Shown: piece by piece, positions 27,094 through 36,153 of the stretch
Position numbering within the stretch: the stretch's first letter is position 1
How the letters are laid out: each line of letters starts with the position of its first letter
Notes under the pieces: generated by a model
Database searches by the model: none
Told to the model about the DNA's origin: nothing
Seen by the model: the letters and a program-made list of their open reading frames with translations, nothing else
Source: Sinimarinibacterium arenosum
Lineage (GTDB): Bacteria; Pseudomonadota; Gammaproteobacteria; Nevskiales; Nevskiaceae
Length of the DNA stretch: 64,000 nt
Reading direction: 5' to 3'
Assembly: GCF_005047655.1 (NCBI RefSeq)
Contig: NZ_SUKF01000004.1
Span: 62,001-126,000, forward strand
Made by a program: the position numbers and the translations under genes

Positions 27094-28755
27094 TCACATG
27101 TTGGCGTAGTTCGGGCCACCGCCGCCTTCCGGCGCGATCCAGTTGATGTTCTGGGCGGGGTCCTTGATGTCGCAGGTCTTGCAGTGTACGCAATTCTGCG
27201 CATTGATCTGAAAGCGCTTGTCGCCGGCCTCGCCGACCACCTCGTAGACACCGGCCGGGCAGTAGCGCTGCGCCGGCTCGTCGTACATCGGCAGATTCTT
27301 CGAAATCGGGATGCTCGGATCCTTCAACACGAGGTGAACCGGCTGATCCTCTTCGTGGTTGGTGCTGGACAGGAACACTGACGACAGCTTGTCGAAGCTG
27401 ATCTTGCCATCCGGCTTCGGGTACTCGATCTTCTGCGACTCCGCCGCAGGCTTCAGCGTCTTGTAGTCTGGCTTCAGGTCATGAAAGGTCCACGGGAACT
27501 TGCCACCGAAGATGTTCTGCTCGATCCAGTTGATCGCGCCGCCGATCAGCGAGCCGAACTTGTGCATCACCGGACCGAAATTGCGGCTGCGATACAGCTC
27601 GTCATACAGCCAGCTGGCCTTGAACTTGCTCGCATAGCTGTCGAGCTTGACACTGCCATCGGCACCGGCAATCAGCGCCTCGGTGATCGCCTCAGCCGCG
27701 ATCATGCCGGACTTCATTGCCGTATGGCTGCCCTTGATCTTGGCGAAGTTCATCGTGCCCAGATCGCAGCCGGCCAACACGCCGCCCGGGAACGCGAGCT
27801 CCGGCATCGAGTTCAGACCGCCCTTGCAGATCGCGCGTGCGCCGTAGGCCACGCGGGTGCCGCCTTCCAGATACTGGCGAATCACCGGATGCTGCTTGAA
27901 ACGCTGGAACTCGTCGAACGGCGACAGGTACGGATTCGAGTACGACAAATCGACGATCAGGCCAACGTAGACCGTGTTATCTTCGAGGTGATACAGGAAC
28001 GAGCCACCCAGCGCACTGGTCCCGACCAGATCCAGCGGCCAGCCGGCACCGTGCACCACCAGGCCGGGCTCGAACTTGGACGGATCGACCGTCCAGATTT
28101 CCTTCAGACCAATGCCGTAGTGCTGCGGATCGGCGTTCTTGTCGAGACCGTACTGCGCGATCAGCTGCTTGCCGAGGTGACCGCGGCAGCCTTCGGCGAA
28201 AATCGTGTACTTGGCGCGCAACTCCATGCCCGGCGCAAAATCCGGCTTGTGCTCGCCTTCGCGATTGACGCCCATGTCGCCAACGGTGATGCCCTTGACC
28301 ACGCCGTCTTCGATGATCGCGGTCTGCGCGGCAAAGCCCGGATAGATCTCGCAGCCGAGATCCTCGGCCTGCTGGCCCAGCCAGCGGCACAGATTCGCCA
28401 GCGAGATGATGTAGTTGCCCTCGTTGTGCATGGTCTTGGGCACAAACAGGCCGGGCATCTTGAAGCCCTTCTCGGCACTGGTGAAGAAGTAGATGTCGTC
28501 ACGCTTGACCGGGGTCTTCAGCGGCGCACCCTTCTCTTTCCAGTCCGGGAACAGCTCGTTGAGCGCACGCGGCTCGAACACCGCACCAGACAGGATGTGC
28601 GCACCGACCTCGGAGCCCTTCTCGACCACGCAGACGCTGATCTCGGCACCGGCAGCCGCTGCCAACTGCTTGACACGGCAGGCAGCGGACAATCCCGCGG
28701 GACCGGCGCCGACGATAACGACGTCGTATTCCATGACATCACGTTCAACAGACAT
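27094..28755 (-). CDS. Electron transfer flavoprotein-ubiquinone oxidoreductase
   Basis: ETF-QO is a membrane-associated flavo-iron-sulfur protein that oxidises ETF and reduces ubiquinone. About 553 residues: FAD motif VIVGAGPAGLSAACR near the N-terminus, KRDDIYFFTSAEKGFKMP, PKTMHNEGNYIISLANLCRW, the quinone-binding region GGLNSMPELAFPGGVLAGCD, and a C-terminal 4Fe-4S ferredoxin-like segment with CPAGVYEV and NCVHCKTCDIKDP. Two ATGs are possible (28761 and 28755); AGGA lies nine bases before the second, which is chosen. It is 60 bases upstream of etfB and 143 bases downstream of the AtuA-family gene. Confidence 0.96.
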   Translation of the reverse strand: MSVERDVMEYDVVIVGAGPAGLSAACRVKQLAAAAGAEISVCVVEKGSEVGAHILSGAVFEPRALNELFPDWKEKGAPLKTPVKRDDIYFFTSAEKGFKMPGLFVPKTMHNEGNYIISLANLCRWLGQQAEDLGCEIYPGFAAQTAIIEDGVVKGITVGDMGVNREGEHKPDFAPGMELRAKYTIFAEGCRGHLGKQLIAQYGLDKNADPQHYGIGLKEIWTVDPSKFEPGLVVHGAGWPLDLVGTSALGGSFLYHLEDNTVYVGLIVDLSYSNPYLSPFDEFQRFKQHPVIRQYLEGGTRVAYGARAICKGGLNSMPELAFPGGVLAGCDLGTMNFAKIKGSHTAMKSGMIAAEAITEALIAGADGSVKLDSYASKFKASWLYDELYRSRNFGPVMHKFGSLIGGAINWIEQNIFGGKFPWTFHDLKPDYKTLKPAAESQKIEYPKPDGKISFDKLSSVFLSSTNHEEDQPVHLVLKDPSIPISKNLPMYDEPAQRYCPAGVYEVVGEAGDKRFQINAQNCVHCKTCDIKDPAQNINWIAPEGGGGPNYANM

Positions 28756-28898
28756 GCGCATGCTTCCTGGCTAGCCCAATCCGGGCGCTTGGATGGGTCT
28801 TGAGAGGTTTTGGGGGCTGCATTGTAGTCGACACAGCGCCTGATCGCAGCGCCGTCGCTACAGCACCGGCTGTCCGAGCGGCCAGCTCCTCCCTCGTT

Positions 28899-30698
28899 CT
28901 ACAAGCTCTCGGCCAGCGCTGCGGGCACCGGCACCGGGAAGTCCAGCAACATCTGCGCAAACGCCTTGCCCTGCGGATCAGTCCGCAGCGAACCGGCGCC
29001 ACCACCGCCCAGCGCGTGGTACAGCATGAAATTCAGGCTGTGGGAGCCGGGCAGGCTCCACTTCGATACTCGCCCGTGCGCCGCGCCCCCGGCCAGCACA
29101 TGTGCGAAGTAGTCGCGCACAGCGTCAACAGTCAGTGCCGCACTGATGTGGGGGAGATATTCAGGCCGACGCGCAATCACTCCGATATTGGCGTGGTCGC
29201 CCTTGTCGCCTGAACGCGCCAGTGCCAAGCGGATCAGCGGCACTGAGACGCTGCCAGCGGCTAGACACAATGCCGGTTCGACGACCGCGTCGTCGACCTG
29301 CGTGAGCACGCCCTCTGCGACATCCACTTCGACCGCAAAGCAATCGTCGCCGACTACAACCTCGATCGGCACCAGCGCCTTGGGTACCAGCGTTGAAAAC
29401 AGCTTCGGAATCATCTGCGGCTCGGGACGCCCGGCACCGAAATACCCGGTGAAGCCCGGCGCCATGCCGGTCGCCGCCTGTGCAATTTCGCGGGAAAACA
29501 GCTTCAGCGCCTTGGGGTTGGGGTGCTGCACAACGAGCTTGACCACCACCTCGCGCGTCGCGGTCGCCGCCGGTCGCGCATGCGGACCGTAGCTTTCCTC
29601 CGCGCCGATGCAATGGATGTCGACGCCGCTGAAGTCGCCCAGACCCGCCGCGAGCAACTGCCGACGCACCTTCTCGACGATCGCCGTCGCTGACGCGCGG
29701 CCCTTACGCGCCGCATCGATGCCTCCGATCATGAACAGCGCCGCACAGCGCATGCCCGCCGGCACGGTCGCGCTGACCTTGTACGTTGATGTCGGCGCCT
29801 GCCCGCGCGCACCCGTCACCCGCACACGATCCTCGCCGTCCTGCCGCAGCTGGACGGCGGTGAAATCGACGACGACGTCCGGTAGCAGATAAGCCCGCGG
29901 ATCCCCGATCTCATACAGCATCTGCTCCAGCACGGTGTTCACGGTCACCTTGCCACCCGTACCCGGCGGCTTGGTCACGACGAAACTGCCGTCGGCCGTC
30001 GCTTCGACGATCGGAAAACCCATGTCGGCGTAGCCGGCGGCAATCTCCTCCCAGTCGGTGAAATTGCCTCCGGTGCACTGCGCCCCGCATTCGATGATGT
30101 GTCCAGCCACCGATCCTGCGGCCAGTTGATCGTAGGCGTCCGCAGCCCAGCCGAATCTGTGAATCATCGGCCCCAGCACCACCGCCGAGTCGACGCAGCG
30201 CCCGGTAATGACGATGTCAGCGCCTGCATCCAATGCGCGCGCGATCGGCACGGCACCGAGATAGGCATTCATTGACACCAGGGTCGCCGGCAGCGGCGCC
30301 CCGCTGTCGAGTTCGGTGCAGTCGGCAAAGGCTTTCCTGCGCGGCAGCAGGTCGTCCCCCAGCACCACCGCGACACGCAGCGATACCCCCGCGCGCTCTG
30401 CCGCCGCCTCCAGAGCCGCCTTGCACGCCAGCGGATTCACGCCGCCGGCATTGGCAACCACCCGGATGCCTTTTTCCTTCAGCTGCGGCATCAATGGTGC
30501 CATCACGTGATCGACGAAGTCGTTGGCATAGCCCGCATTCGGATCGCGCATGCGCTTGGCGGCGAGTATCGACATGGTGATCTCGGCCAGGTAGTCGAAC
30601 ACCAGAAAATCGATCTGGCCGCGTTCGACCAGCTGTGCGGCGGCGGTGTTGGTATCGCCCCAGAAAGCAGAGGCACAGCCGATTCGAACCGTATTCAA
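28899..30698 (-). CDS. Acyclic terpene utilization AtuA family protein (DUF1446)
   Basis: About 599 residues starting (M)NTVRIGCASAFWGDTNTAA, then IDFLVFDYLAEITMSILAAKR, VVANAGGVNPLACKAA, DIVITGRCVDSAVVLGPMI and HIIECGAQCTGGNFTDWE, all hallmarks of the AtuA/DUF1446 family. A C-terminal AtuA-like domain follows, with LARSGDKGDHANIGVIARRPE. The family is named for AtuA of the citronellol/geraniol pathway of Pseudomonas; its biochemical reaction is not established to my knowledge. A TTG at 30698 is taken as the start because AGGAG sits eight bases upstream and the family N-terminus begins there; a GTG at 30719 is the alternative. It heads the minus-strand cluster running to the carboxylase genes. 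Confidence 0.9.
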   Translation of the reverse strand: MNTVRIGCASAFWGDTNTAAAQLVERGQIDFLVFDYLAEITMSILAAKRMRDPNAGYANDFVDHVMAPLMPQLKEKGIRVVANAGGVNPLACKAALEAAAERAGVSLRVAVVLGDDLLPRRKAFADCTELDSGAPLPATLVSMNAYLGAVPIARALDAGADIVITGRCVDSAVVLGPMIHRFGWAADAYDQLAAGSVAGHIIECGAQCTGGNFTDWEEIAAGYADMGFPIVEATADGSFVVTKPPGTGGKVTVNTVLEQMLYEIGDPRAYLLPDVVVDFTAVQLRQDGEDRVRVTGARGQAPTSTYKVSATVPAGMRCAALFMIGGIDAARKGRASATAIVEKVRRQLLAAGLGDFSGVDIHCIGAEESYGPHARPAATATREVVVKLVVQHPNPKALKLFSREIAQAATGMAPGFTGYFGAGRPEPQMIPKLFSTLVPKALVPIEVVVGDDCFAVEVDVAEGVLTQVDDAVVEPALCLAAGSVSVPLIRLALARSGDKGDHANIGVIARRPEYLPHISAALTVDAVRDYFAHVLAGGAAHGRVSKWSLPGSHSLNFMLYHALGGGGAGSLRTDPQGKAFAQMLLDFPVPVPAALAESL

Positions 30699-30784
30699 GA
30701 CACTCACTCCTGGCGACACACTTGGAAACAGGTGTTACCCAAGCATCGGGGTCGCTGACGATTGAGCGCCTAGAGTGTCGTGAA

Positions 30785-30810
30785 AATATTGCTCACTCAA
30801 GAACAATATT
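30785..30810. promoter_or_regulatory. AT-rich inverted repeat upstream of the AtuA-like gene
   Basis: AATATTG at 30785-30791 is mirrored by CAATATT at 30804-30810 with a 12-base spacer, lying between pgpA and the AtuA-like gene. It is AT-rich against a GC-rich background and placed where a promoter-proximal operator of the catabolic cluster would be. It may also act as a weak hairpin at the end of pgpA. Confidence 0.4.
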
Positions 30811-30812
30811 CA

Positions 30813-31340
30813 TTACATCGACCGCATGAAATGCAGCGCGATCCACAGCAGCAATGCAGCCATCACGCCCGCCAACACGTCATCGATCATGATGCCGAAG
30901 CCGCCATGGATACGCCGATCCAGCCAGCGGATCGGCCACGGCTTGAGGATGTCGAACACGCGAAACAGCACGAACGCCGCGGCAACGCCCACAGCACACG
31001 CCCCGACGGAAGCCGGTTCGATCAGCATCAAGGGCGCTGCGGCGATCAGATAACCGACGATCTCGTCGAAGACGATGCCGCCGTAGTCGTGCACACCCAG
31101 CAGCCGCGCGCTTTCGCCGCAGACCCAGCAGCCAAAGATGAACAGCACGGCAACCGCGATGGCGTACACCGTCGGACTCATCAACGACATCGCCAGGAAG
31201 ACCGGAATTGCCACCAGGGTTCCCATGGTTCCCGGCGCCCACGGCGACAGTCCCGCACCGAAGCCAAAGGCGACAAAGTGTTCCGTCGTGCTCAGGATCA
31301 GCTGCGCAGGCGGTCGCGCGGTCGAGGGCGACGTCGTCAT
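30813..31340 (-). CDS. pgpA: Phosphatidylglycerophosphatase A
   Basis: PgpA removes the phosphate from phosphatidylglycerophosphate to give phosphatidylglycerol in the inner membrane. The 175 residues include the family signature GAGLSPWAPGTMGTLVAIP near the N-terminus, VFDEIVGYLIA, FRVFDILKPWPIRWLDR and DDVLAGVMAALLLW, with three or four membrane helices. It is the last gene of the glyA-to-pgpA run, 19 bases after thiL. The thiL-pgpA pairing is the common gammaproteobacterial order. Confidence 0.95.
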   Translation of the reverse strand: MTTSPSTARPPAQLILSTTEHFVAFGFGAGLSPWAPGTMGTLVAIPVFLAMSLMSPTVYAIAVAVLFIFGCWVCGESARLLGVHDYGGIVFDEIVGYLIAAAPLMLIEPASVGACAVGVAAAFVLFRVFDILKPWPIRWLDRRIHGGFGIMIDDVLAGVMAALLLWIALHFMRSM

Positions 31341-31359
31341 CGGTTTCTCCGGTGGTCTC

Positions 31360-32313
31360 TTATTCGAAGTGCCGGTACGCGGACCGGCTGGGCGACATGG
31401 TAGCGCCGTCAGCCCCCAGCACGCGCAGTCCGCGACCTTCGACGATGCGCCCGATCACGCTCAAGGGGGATGCGATCGCGGCGCGTGCCGCGTCGAGTCG
31501 GCCCTCCGGTACACATAGACACAGTTCGTAATCGTCGCCGCCTGCCAACTGTAAGTCAGCGCGCTCCGCTGGGAGCGCCAAACGTGCGAATGCGGCAGAC
31601 GACGGCAGCGCATCTACGCGGATCTCGCCCCCTACCTGGCTACGTTCGAGAATGTGTCCGAGGTCGCCGATCAGTCCGTCGGACAGATCAATCGCCGCAC
31701 TGGCGATGCCGCGCAACGCCAGCCCCTCCGCCACGCGCGGCTGCGGACGATCCAGCCGCGCGCGCAGCGCAAGATCATCCTCAGACTGCATCGTTGTACT
31801 TGCAGCATTCAGCCGTTGCAGCGCCAGTGCTGCATCACCCAGCGCACCGGTGACGCAGATGCAATCGCCAGCATGCGCGGTGTCACGACGAATCGCCCGT
31901 CCCGTCGGCACCTCACCCATCGCGGTCACGGACAGGCTCAGCGGACCGCGCGTGGTATCGCCGCCGACCAGCGCGACACCGTGTGTATGCGCGAGTGCAG
32001 CGAAGCCGGCGGCAAACTCGCGCAACCAGTCGGCGTCGGCGTCCGGCAGGCTCAGCGCCAGCGTGCACCATCGCGGCAACGCGCCCATCGCCGCCAGATC
32101 CGACAGATTCACCGCGAGCGCCTTCCAGCCGATATCCGCGGCAGCGGTCCGGATCGGGAAGTGACGCCCGGCAATCAGCGTGTCCGTGGTGACAGCCAGT
32201 TCGCAGCCGGCAGTGGGCCGCAGCAATGCGGCATCATCACCGACGCCGAGCACGACACCGGAGTCGCCGCCGATATCGCTGAAGTAACGGCGGATGAGTG
32301 AGAACTCATCCAT
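31360..32313 (-). CDS. thiL: Thiamine-monophosphate kinase
   Basis: ThiL phosphorylates thiamine monophosphate with ATP to give thiamine diphosphate, the cofactor of SucA. The 317 residues have the AIR-synthase-like fold motifs: EFSLIRRYF, GVGDDAALLRPT, VTTDTLIAGRHF, WKALAVNLSDLAAMGA, VGGDTTRGPLSLSVTA and AIDLSDGLIGDLGHI. It starts 12 bases after nusB and precedes pgpA. Confidence 0.96.
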   Translation of the reverse strand: MDEFSLIRRYFSDIGGDSGVVLGVGDDAALLRPTAGCELAVTTDTLIAGRHFPIRTAAADIGWKALAVNLSDLAAMGALPRWCTLALSLPDADADWLREFAAGFAALAHTHGVALVGGDTTRGPLSLSVTAMGEVPTGRAIRRDTAHAGDCICVTGALGDAALALQRLNAASTTMQSEDDLALRARLDRPQPRVAEGLALRGIASAAIDLSDGLIGDLGHILERSQVGGEIRVDALPSSAAFARLALPAERADLQLAGGDDYELCLCVPEGRLDAARAAIASPLSVIGRIVEGRGLRVLGADGATMSPSRSAYRHFE

Positions 32314-32325
32314 GATGCATCCGGG

Positions 32326-32766
32326 CTAGCGGCCGACTTCGTGAGGGCGAACCTGATGCGCCAGCTTGTCGAGTACGCCATTGACGAATTTGAAGCCGTC
32401 CTCGGCGCCGAACATCTTGGCCAGATTGACCGACTCGTTGACGACAACCTTCCACGGCACTTCAGGCTTCTCGCTGAGCTCATAGGCGCCCAACAGCAGC
32501 ACCGCATGCTCGACCGGATCAAGCTGACTGATCGGACGATCCAGGTACGGCACCAGCGCAACGGTCAGGTCGGCGGCCCGCTCGACCACGCCGCTGAGCA
32601 GTTCTTCAAAGTAGTCCGGATCGGCACGGCCGAGCCCTTCCTTCTGCTCACGGAACTGGCGCACCAGTCCAGCCGGCGTGTTCTCGTTGATCAACCATTG
32701 ATACAGCGCCTGCACTGTCAGACGGCGTGCAAGTCCGCGACGGCTTTGCGGCTGAGGATCGCTCAT
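32326..32766 (-). CDS. nusB: Transcription antitermination protein NusB
   Basis: NusB with NusE (S10) binds boxA RNA and assists rRNA antitermination. From the ATG at 32766 (MSDPQPQSRRGLARRL) the product has 146 residues, with TVQALYQWLIN, PYLDRPISQLDPVEHAVLLLGAYEL (about 83-107) and VVNESVNLAKMFGAEDGFKFVNGVLD (about 111-136), as in the all-helical NusB fold. The frame is open much further upstream inside ribH. The chosen start overlaps the ribH stop as ATGA. Confidence 0.96.
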   Translation of the reverse strand: MSDPQPQSRRGLARRLTVQALYQWLINENTPAGLVRQFREQKEGLGRADPDYFEELLSGVVERAADLTVALVPYLDRPISQLDPVEHAVLLLGAYELSEKPEVPWKVVVNESVNLAKMFGAEDGFKFVNGVLDKLAHQVRPHEVGR

Positions 32767-33290
32767 AGGCTGCCGAGACTCCGCGACAAACGAATCATTT
32801 CCAGTACCGCGGCAGTGGCTTCGTAGCCCTTGTTGTCGCGGCCCTTGCCGGCTCGGTCCCAGGCCTGCTGTACGGTATTCACTGTCAGTACGCCGAAACC
32901 GACCGGCTTGTTCATGTCCAGCTGCACCCGCATGATGCCGCTTGCGCACTCTCCGGCGACGTAGTCGAAATGCGGGGTGTCACCGCGGATCACAGCACCC
33001 AGCGCGATCACCGCATCAAATCCGCCATCACCGAGCAGCATTTGCGCCGCCAGCGGCACCTCGTAGGCGCCCGGCGCACGAAACTCGACAATACCGCTTC
33101 GCTTGACGCCCCACTCACGCAGACATTTGCGCGCACCTGCGCTGAGCGCATCGACGATGCCGACGTTCCAGCGCGTCATCAGCAGTGCCACACGCAGATT
33201 GGCAAATTCGCCGGGCGCCGCCGCTTCCGGAGCGGCATAGCCGGTCTTGGCGTCGGAGGGCACCGCCGCCGCAGTACTTTTCTTCTTCAT
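32763..33290 (-). CDS. ribH: 6,7-dimethyl-8-ribityllumazine synthase
   Basis: Lumazine synthase condenses 5-amino-6-ribitylamino-uracil with the dihydroxybutanone phosphate made by RibB. The 175 residues include VALLMTRWNVGIVDAL, VEFRAPGAYEVPLAA, ALGAVIRGDTPHFDYVAGE (with the catalytic histidine) and GFGVLTVNTVQQAWDRAG. The N-terminal 28 residues are an Ala/Lys-rich extension. Its start overlaps the ribBX stop and its stop overlaps the nusB start. Confidence 0.96.
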   Translation of the reverse strand: MKKKSTAAAVPSDAKTGYAAPEAAAPGEFANLRVALLMTRWNVGIVDALSAGARKCLREWGVKRSGIVEFRAPGAYEVPLAAQMLLGDGGFDAVIALGAVIRGDTPHFDYVAGECASGIMRVQLDMNKPVGFGVLTVNTVQQAWDRAGKGRDNKGYEATAAVLEMIRLSRSLGSL

Positions 33291-34432
33291 TCAGGCTGCA
33301 CGTAATCGAGAATTTCCAGACCGAAGCCCGAGATGCCCTGCATGCGCTTGGGCGCTGACAGCACGCGCAGCTTGCGCACGCCGAGGTCGGACAGGATCTG
33401 TGCGCCGATTCCGTAGGTGCGCAACATCACCTGGCGGTGATCGCCACCGTGCTCGTCGATCTGCTCCTTGTTCAAGGACACAATCTGCTGCACCAGCTCG
33501 CGCGACGTTTCCGGCTTGCGCAGCAGCACGACCACACCGCTGCCCTCCTCGGCCACACGCTGCAGACCGCGACGCAGTGGCCAGGCGAAGTCCTCGTGCT
33601 GAACGCCCAGCACGTCCTGCAGGGTATTGCGCAGATGCACGCGCACCAGCGTCGGCTTGGCCGGGTCGATGGTGCCCTTGACCATGGCCAGGTGCACGGT
33701 GTTGTCGACGGTGTCCTGATAGGTCACCAGACGAAACTCGCCAAATTCAGTGTCAACGTGGGTTTCAGCCACACGCTCGACCGTGTGCTCATTCTCAAGC
33801 CGGTAGCGGATCAGATCGGCGATCGTACCGAGCTTGAGATCATGTTCGCGGGCAAATTTCTCGAGGTCCGGCCGACGCGCCATGGTGCCGTCTTCATTGA
33901 GGATCTCGACGATCACCGCTGCCGGCGTCAGGCCGGCAAGACGCGCCAGATCACAGCCGGCTTCAGTATGGCCGGCACGTGTCAGCACACCACCCGGCTG
34001 CGCCATCAGCGGAAAGATGTGTCCCGGCTGGACCAGATCGTCAGGCTTGGCATCAGCCTTGACCGCCGTGCGGATCGTATGCGCGCGATCATGCGCGGAA
34101 ATTCCGGTGGTGACACCGCTGGCCGCCTCGATCGACACCGTGAACGCAGTCTTGTGACTTTCTTCGTTGCGCGACACCATCTGCGGCAGGCGCAGCTGGC
34201 GACACCGGTCCTGGGTCAGTGTCAGGCAAATCAGCCCACGACCGAAGCGCGCCATGAAGTTGATGTCCTCGGCACGCACCAGCTCGGCCGCCATGACGAT
34301 ATCGCCTTCGTTTTCACGATCCTCGTCGTCCATCAGGATCACCATCTTGCCGGCCTTGAACGCGGCGATGATGTCCTCGACCGGATCGAGCTTGGAGGAG
34401 CGCACCTGCTCCAGATTGGTCACTTTGTTCAT
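33287..34432 (-). CDS. ribB: 3,4-dihydroxy-2-butanone 4-phosphate synthase fused to a degenerate GTP cyclohydrolase II domain (RibBX type)
   Basis: Residues 1 to about 210 are a full RibB domain: [54 protein letters not shown] and [21 protein letters not shown]. It makes the four-carbon unit of riboflavin from ribulose 5-phosphate. The C-terminal part is related to GTP cyclohydrolase II, but the zinc cysteines of the C(x)nCxCG motif are missing: the segment reads [15 protein letters not shown] then [18 protein letters not shown]. The GTP-hydrolysing step is therefore unlikely. This matches the known RibBX architecture, and a separate ribA is expected elsewhere. The start overlaps the ribE stop as ATGA. 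Confidence 0.92.
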   Translation of the reverse strand: MNKVTNLEQVRSSKLDPVEDIIAAFKAGKMVILMDDEDRENEGDIVMAAELVRAEDINFMARFGRGLICLTLTQDRCRQLRLPQMVSRNEESHKTAFTVSIEAASGVTTGISAHDRAHTIRTAVKADAKPDDLVQPGHIFPLMAQPGGVLTRAGHTEAGCDLARLAGLTPAAVIVEILNEDGTMARRPDLEKFAREHDLKLGTIADLIRYRLENEHTVERVAETHVDTEFGEFRLVTYQDTVDNTVHLAMVKGTIDPAKPTLVRVHLRNTLQDVLGVQHEDFAWPLRRGLQRVAEEGSGVVVLLRKPETSRELVQQIVSLNKEQIDEHGGDHRQVMLRTYGIGAQILSDLGVRKLRVLSAPKRMQGISGFGLEILDYVQPE

Positions 34433-35028
34433 GCTTCTTCCCGACTCGACAACAGACGTTCCAGATAGCGGGCAATCAGGTCAACTTCGAGATTGACCGC
34501 ATCGCCCGGCTTCAGCTCGCCCAGGGTTGTGTGGGCAGCGGTATGCGGCACGATATTAATGCCGAAGCGTACGCCAGAAACGGCATTGACGGTCAGGCTC
34601 ACGCCATCCACGCAGACCGAGCCCTTACGTGCAATATAGCGTGCAAGTTCTTGTGGCGCCTCGAATTCCAGCCGCCACGAACGCGCATCCTCGGTCTTTT
34701 CCAGCAGGTGGCCGACACCGTCGACATGGCCGGTGACCAGATGTCCGCCCAAGGGCTTGTCCGGCGTCAGCGCACGTTCCAGATTGACTGCACGTCCCAC
34801 CTGCCAGCTGCCTGCAGTGGTCAAGGACAGCGTTTCCGCCGACAGATCGGCGACGTAGGTCCCGTCGGCAATTTCGATTGCGGTCAAACACACGCCGCTG
34901 GTGGCGATGCTGTCACCGATCCGCACTCCCGACAGATAGTCCGGCGCGGCGATTCGCATGCGGCAGTCCCCACCGCGCGGTTCCACCGCTGCGATACGGC
35001 CCACACACTCAATAATTCCGGTAAACAT
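34429..35028 (-). CDS. ribE: Riboflavin synthase alpha subunit
   Basis: Riboflavin synthase dismutates two molecules of 6,7-dimethyl-8-ribityllumazine. From the ATG at 35028 ([12 protein letters not shown]) the product has 199 residues with two lumazine-binding barrels. The first carries [15 protein letters not shown] and the second [13 protein letters not shown] and [15 protein letters not shown]. The frame extends upstream into ribD but the MFTGI start is invariant in the family. It lies 11 bases after ribD and overlaps ribBX. Confidence 0.96.
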   Translation of the reverse strand: MFTGIIECVGRIAAVEPRGGDCRMRIAAPDYLSGVRIGDSIATSGVCLTAIEIADGTYVADLSAETLSLTTAGSWQVGRAVNLERALTPDKPLGGHLVTGHVDGVGHLLEKTEDARSWRLEFEAPQELARYIARKGSVCVDGVSLTVNAVSGVRFGINIVPHTAAHTTLGELKPGDAVNLEVDLIARYLERLLSSREEA

Positions 35029-35039
35029 TAGGTCCTTCC

Positions 35040-36137
35040 TCAATCGGCGGCCAACGCCGGTATCGGGCGCGCGATGATACGCAGGTCCGGCCCGATCTGC
35101 CGGCAATCCAGCCATTGCAGCCGTATGCGCTGGTCCAGGCGCTGCAGCCCGGGCAGCCGCACGAATGGCCGCGCATCGTCACCCAGCAGGCTGGGCGCAA
35201 CATAGGCGACGATTTCGTCGACGCAGCCCTGCTGCAGCAAAGCACCCGCCAGCCTGGCGCCAGCCTCGACCAATATTTCGTTGATCTGTGCGGCAGCCAG
35301 CGTGGTCAGCACGGCGTCCAGACACAGACGGCCGTCCTGGATTGACACCTGCAGCGGCTTGACCTCCGCCGGGCATGCTACGGGCTCCTGCCCGACGATC
35401 CAGAAGCGACGCGCGCCAGGCGACCAGACGCGCGCATCCAGCGGCGCACGAGCCCGACTGTCGAGCACGATGCGATCCGGCTGCCGGCATGACTGCAACA
35501 ATCCACGCACGCTGAGCTGCGGGTCATCCTGAAGCACGGTGCCGATTCCAGTCAGCACTGCACCGGCCTCGGCGCGCAAACGATGAACATCGGCGCGCGC
35601 CGGCTCTGCCGTAATCCACTGACTCTCGCCGCTGGCCATCGCGGTGCGGCCGTCGAAACTCGCCGCCAGCTTCAGCGTGACCCACGGACGCTGCGCACGC
35701 ATGCGCTTCACGAATCCGCGGTTCAGCTGCTCGGCGGCGGCCTGCATCATGCCGACCTCGACTTCGATGCCGGCAGCACGCAGGCGCTCAATGCCGCGAC
35801 CGGCGACTTCGGGATTGGGGTCCTGCATCGCGACCCAGACCTTGCGCAGCCCCGCCGCGATCACCGCATCAGCGCAGGGCGGCGTGCGGCCATGATGGCT
35901 GCATGGCTCCAGCGTGACGAACATCTCGGCCCCGCGCGCCAGCTCGCCTGCTGCAGCCAGCGCGTGCACTTCTGCATGCGCTTCGCCAGCACGTTGATGA
36001 AAACCCTCGCCAACTACCTTGTCGTCGCGCACGATGACGCAACCGACCCGCGGATTCGGATGCGTCGTCATACGCCCGCGCTCACCCAGCTGCAGCGCAC
36101 GCGCCATCCAGACTTCAGGCGGCGTCAGATCGGACAT
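35040..36137 (-). CDS. ribD: Bifunctional diaminohydroxyphosphoribosylaminopyrimidine deaminase/5-amino-6-(5-phosphoribosylamino)uracil reductase
   Basis: RibD carries out the second and third steps from GTP to riboflavin. The 365 residues comprise a zinc deaminase domain with HAEVHAL and EPCSHHGRTPPCADAVI (about 1-145). A reductase domain follows with TLKLAASFDGRTAMASGES, WITAEPARADVHRLRAE and AVLTGIGTVLQDDPQL. It follows nrdR by 16 bases and begins the rib block of the operon. Confidence 0.96.
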   Translation of the reverse strand: MSDLTPPEVWMARALQLGERGRMTTHPNPRVGCVIVRDDKVVGEGFHQRAGEAHAEVHALAAAGELARGAEMFVTLEPCSHHGRTPPCADAVIAAGLRKVWVAMQDPNPEVAGRGIERLRAAGIEVEVGMMQAAAEQLNRGFVKRMRAQRPWVTLKLAASFDGRTAMASGESQWITAEPARADVHRLRAEAGAVLTGIGTVLQDDPQLSVRGLLQSCRQPDRIVLDSRARAPLDARVWSPGARRFWIVGQEPVACPAEVKPLQVSIQDGRLCLDAVLTTLAAAQINEILVEAGARLAGALLQQGCVDEIVAYVAPSLLGDDARPFVRLPGLQRLDQRIRLQWLDCRQIGPDLRIIARPIPALAAD

Positions 36138-36153
36138 CGTGCTTGAACCTGCG

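Noticed and set aside
27481-28803. 440-residue plus-strand frame over ETF-QO
   Set aside because: ETF-QO on the other strand has clear motifs across the whole stretch. The opposite frame has shadow composition and no start signal.
33287-34432. Annotation as a fully bifunctional RibBA
   Set aside because: The zinc cysteines needed for GTP cyclohydrolase II are missing, so only the RibB activity is supported.
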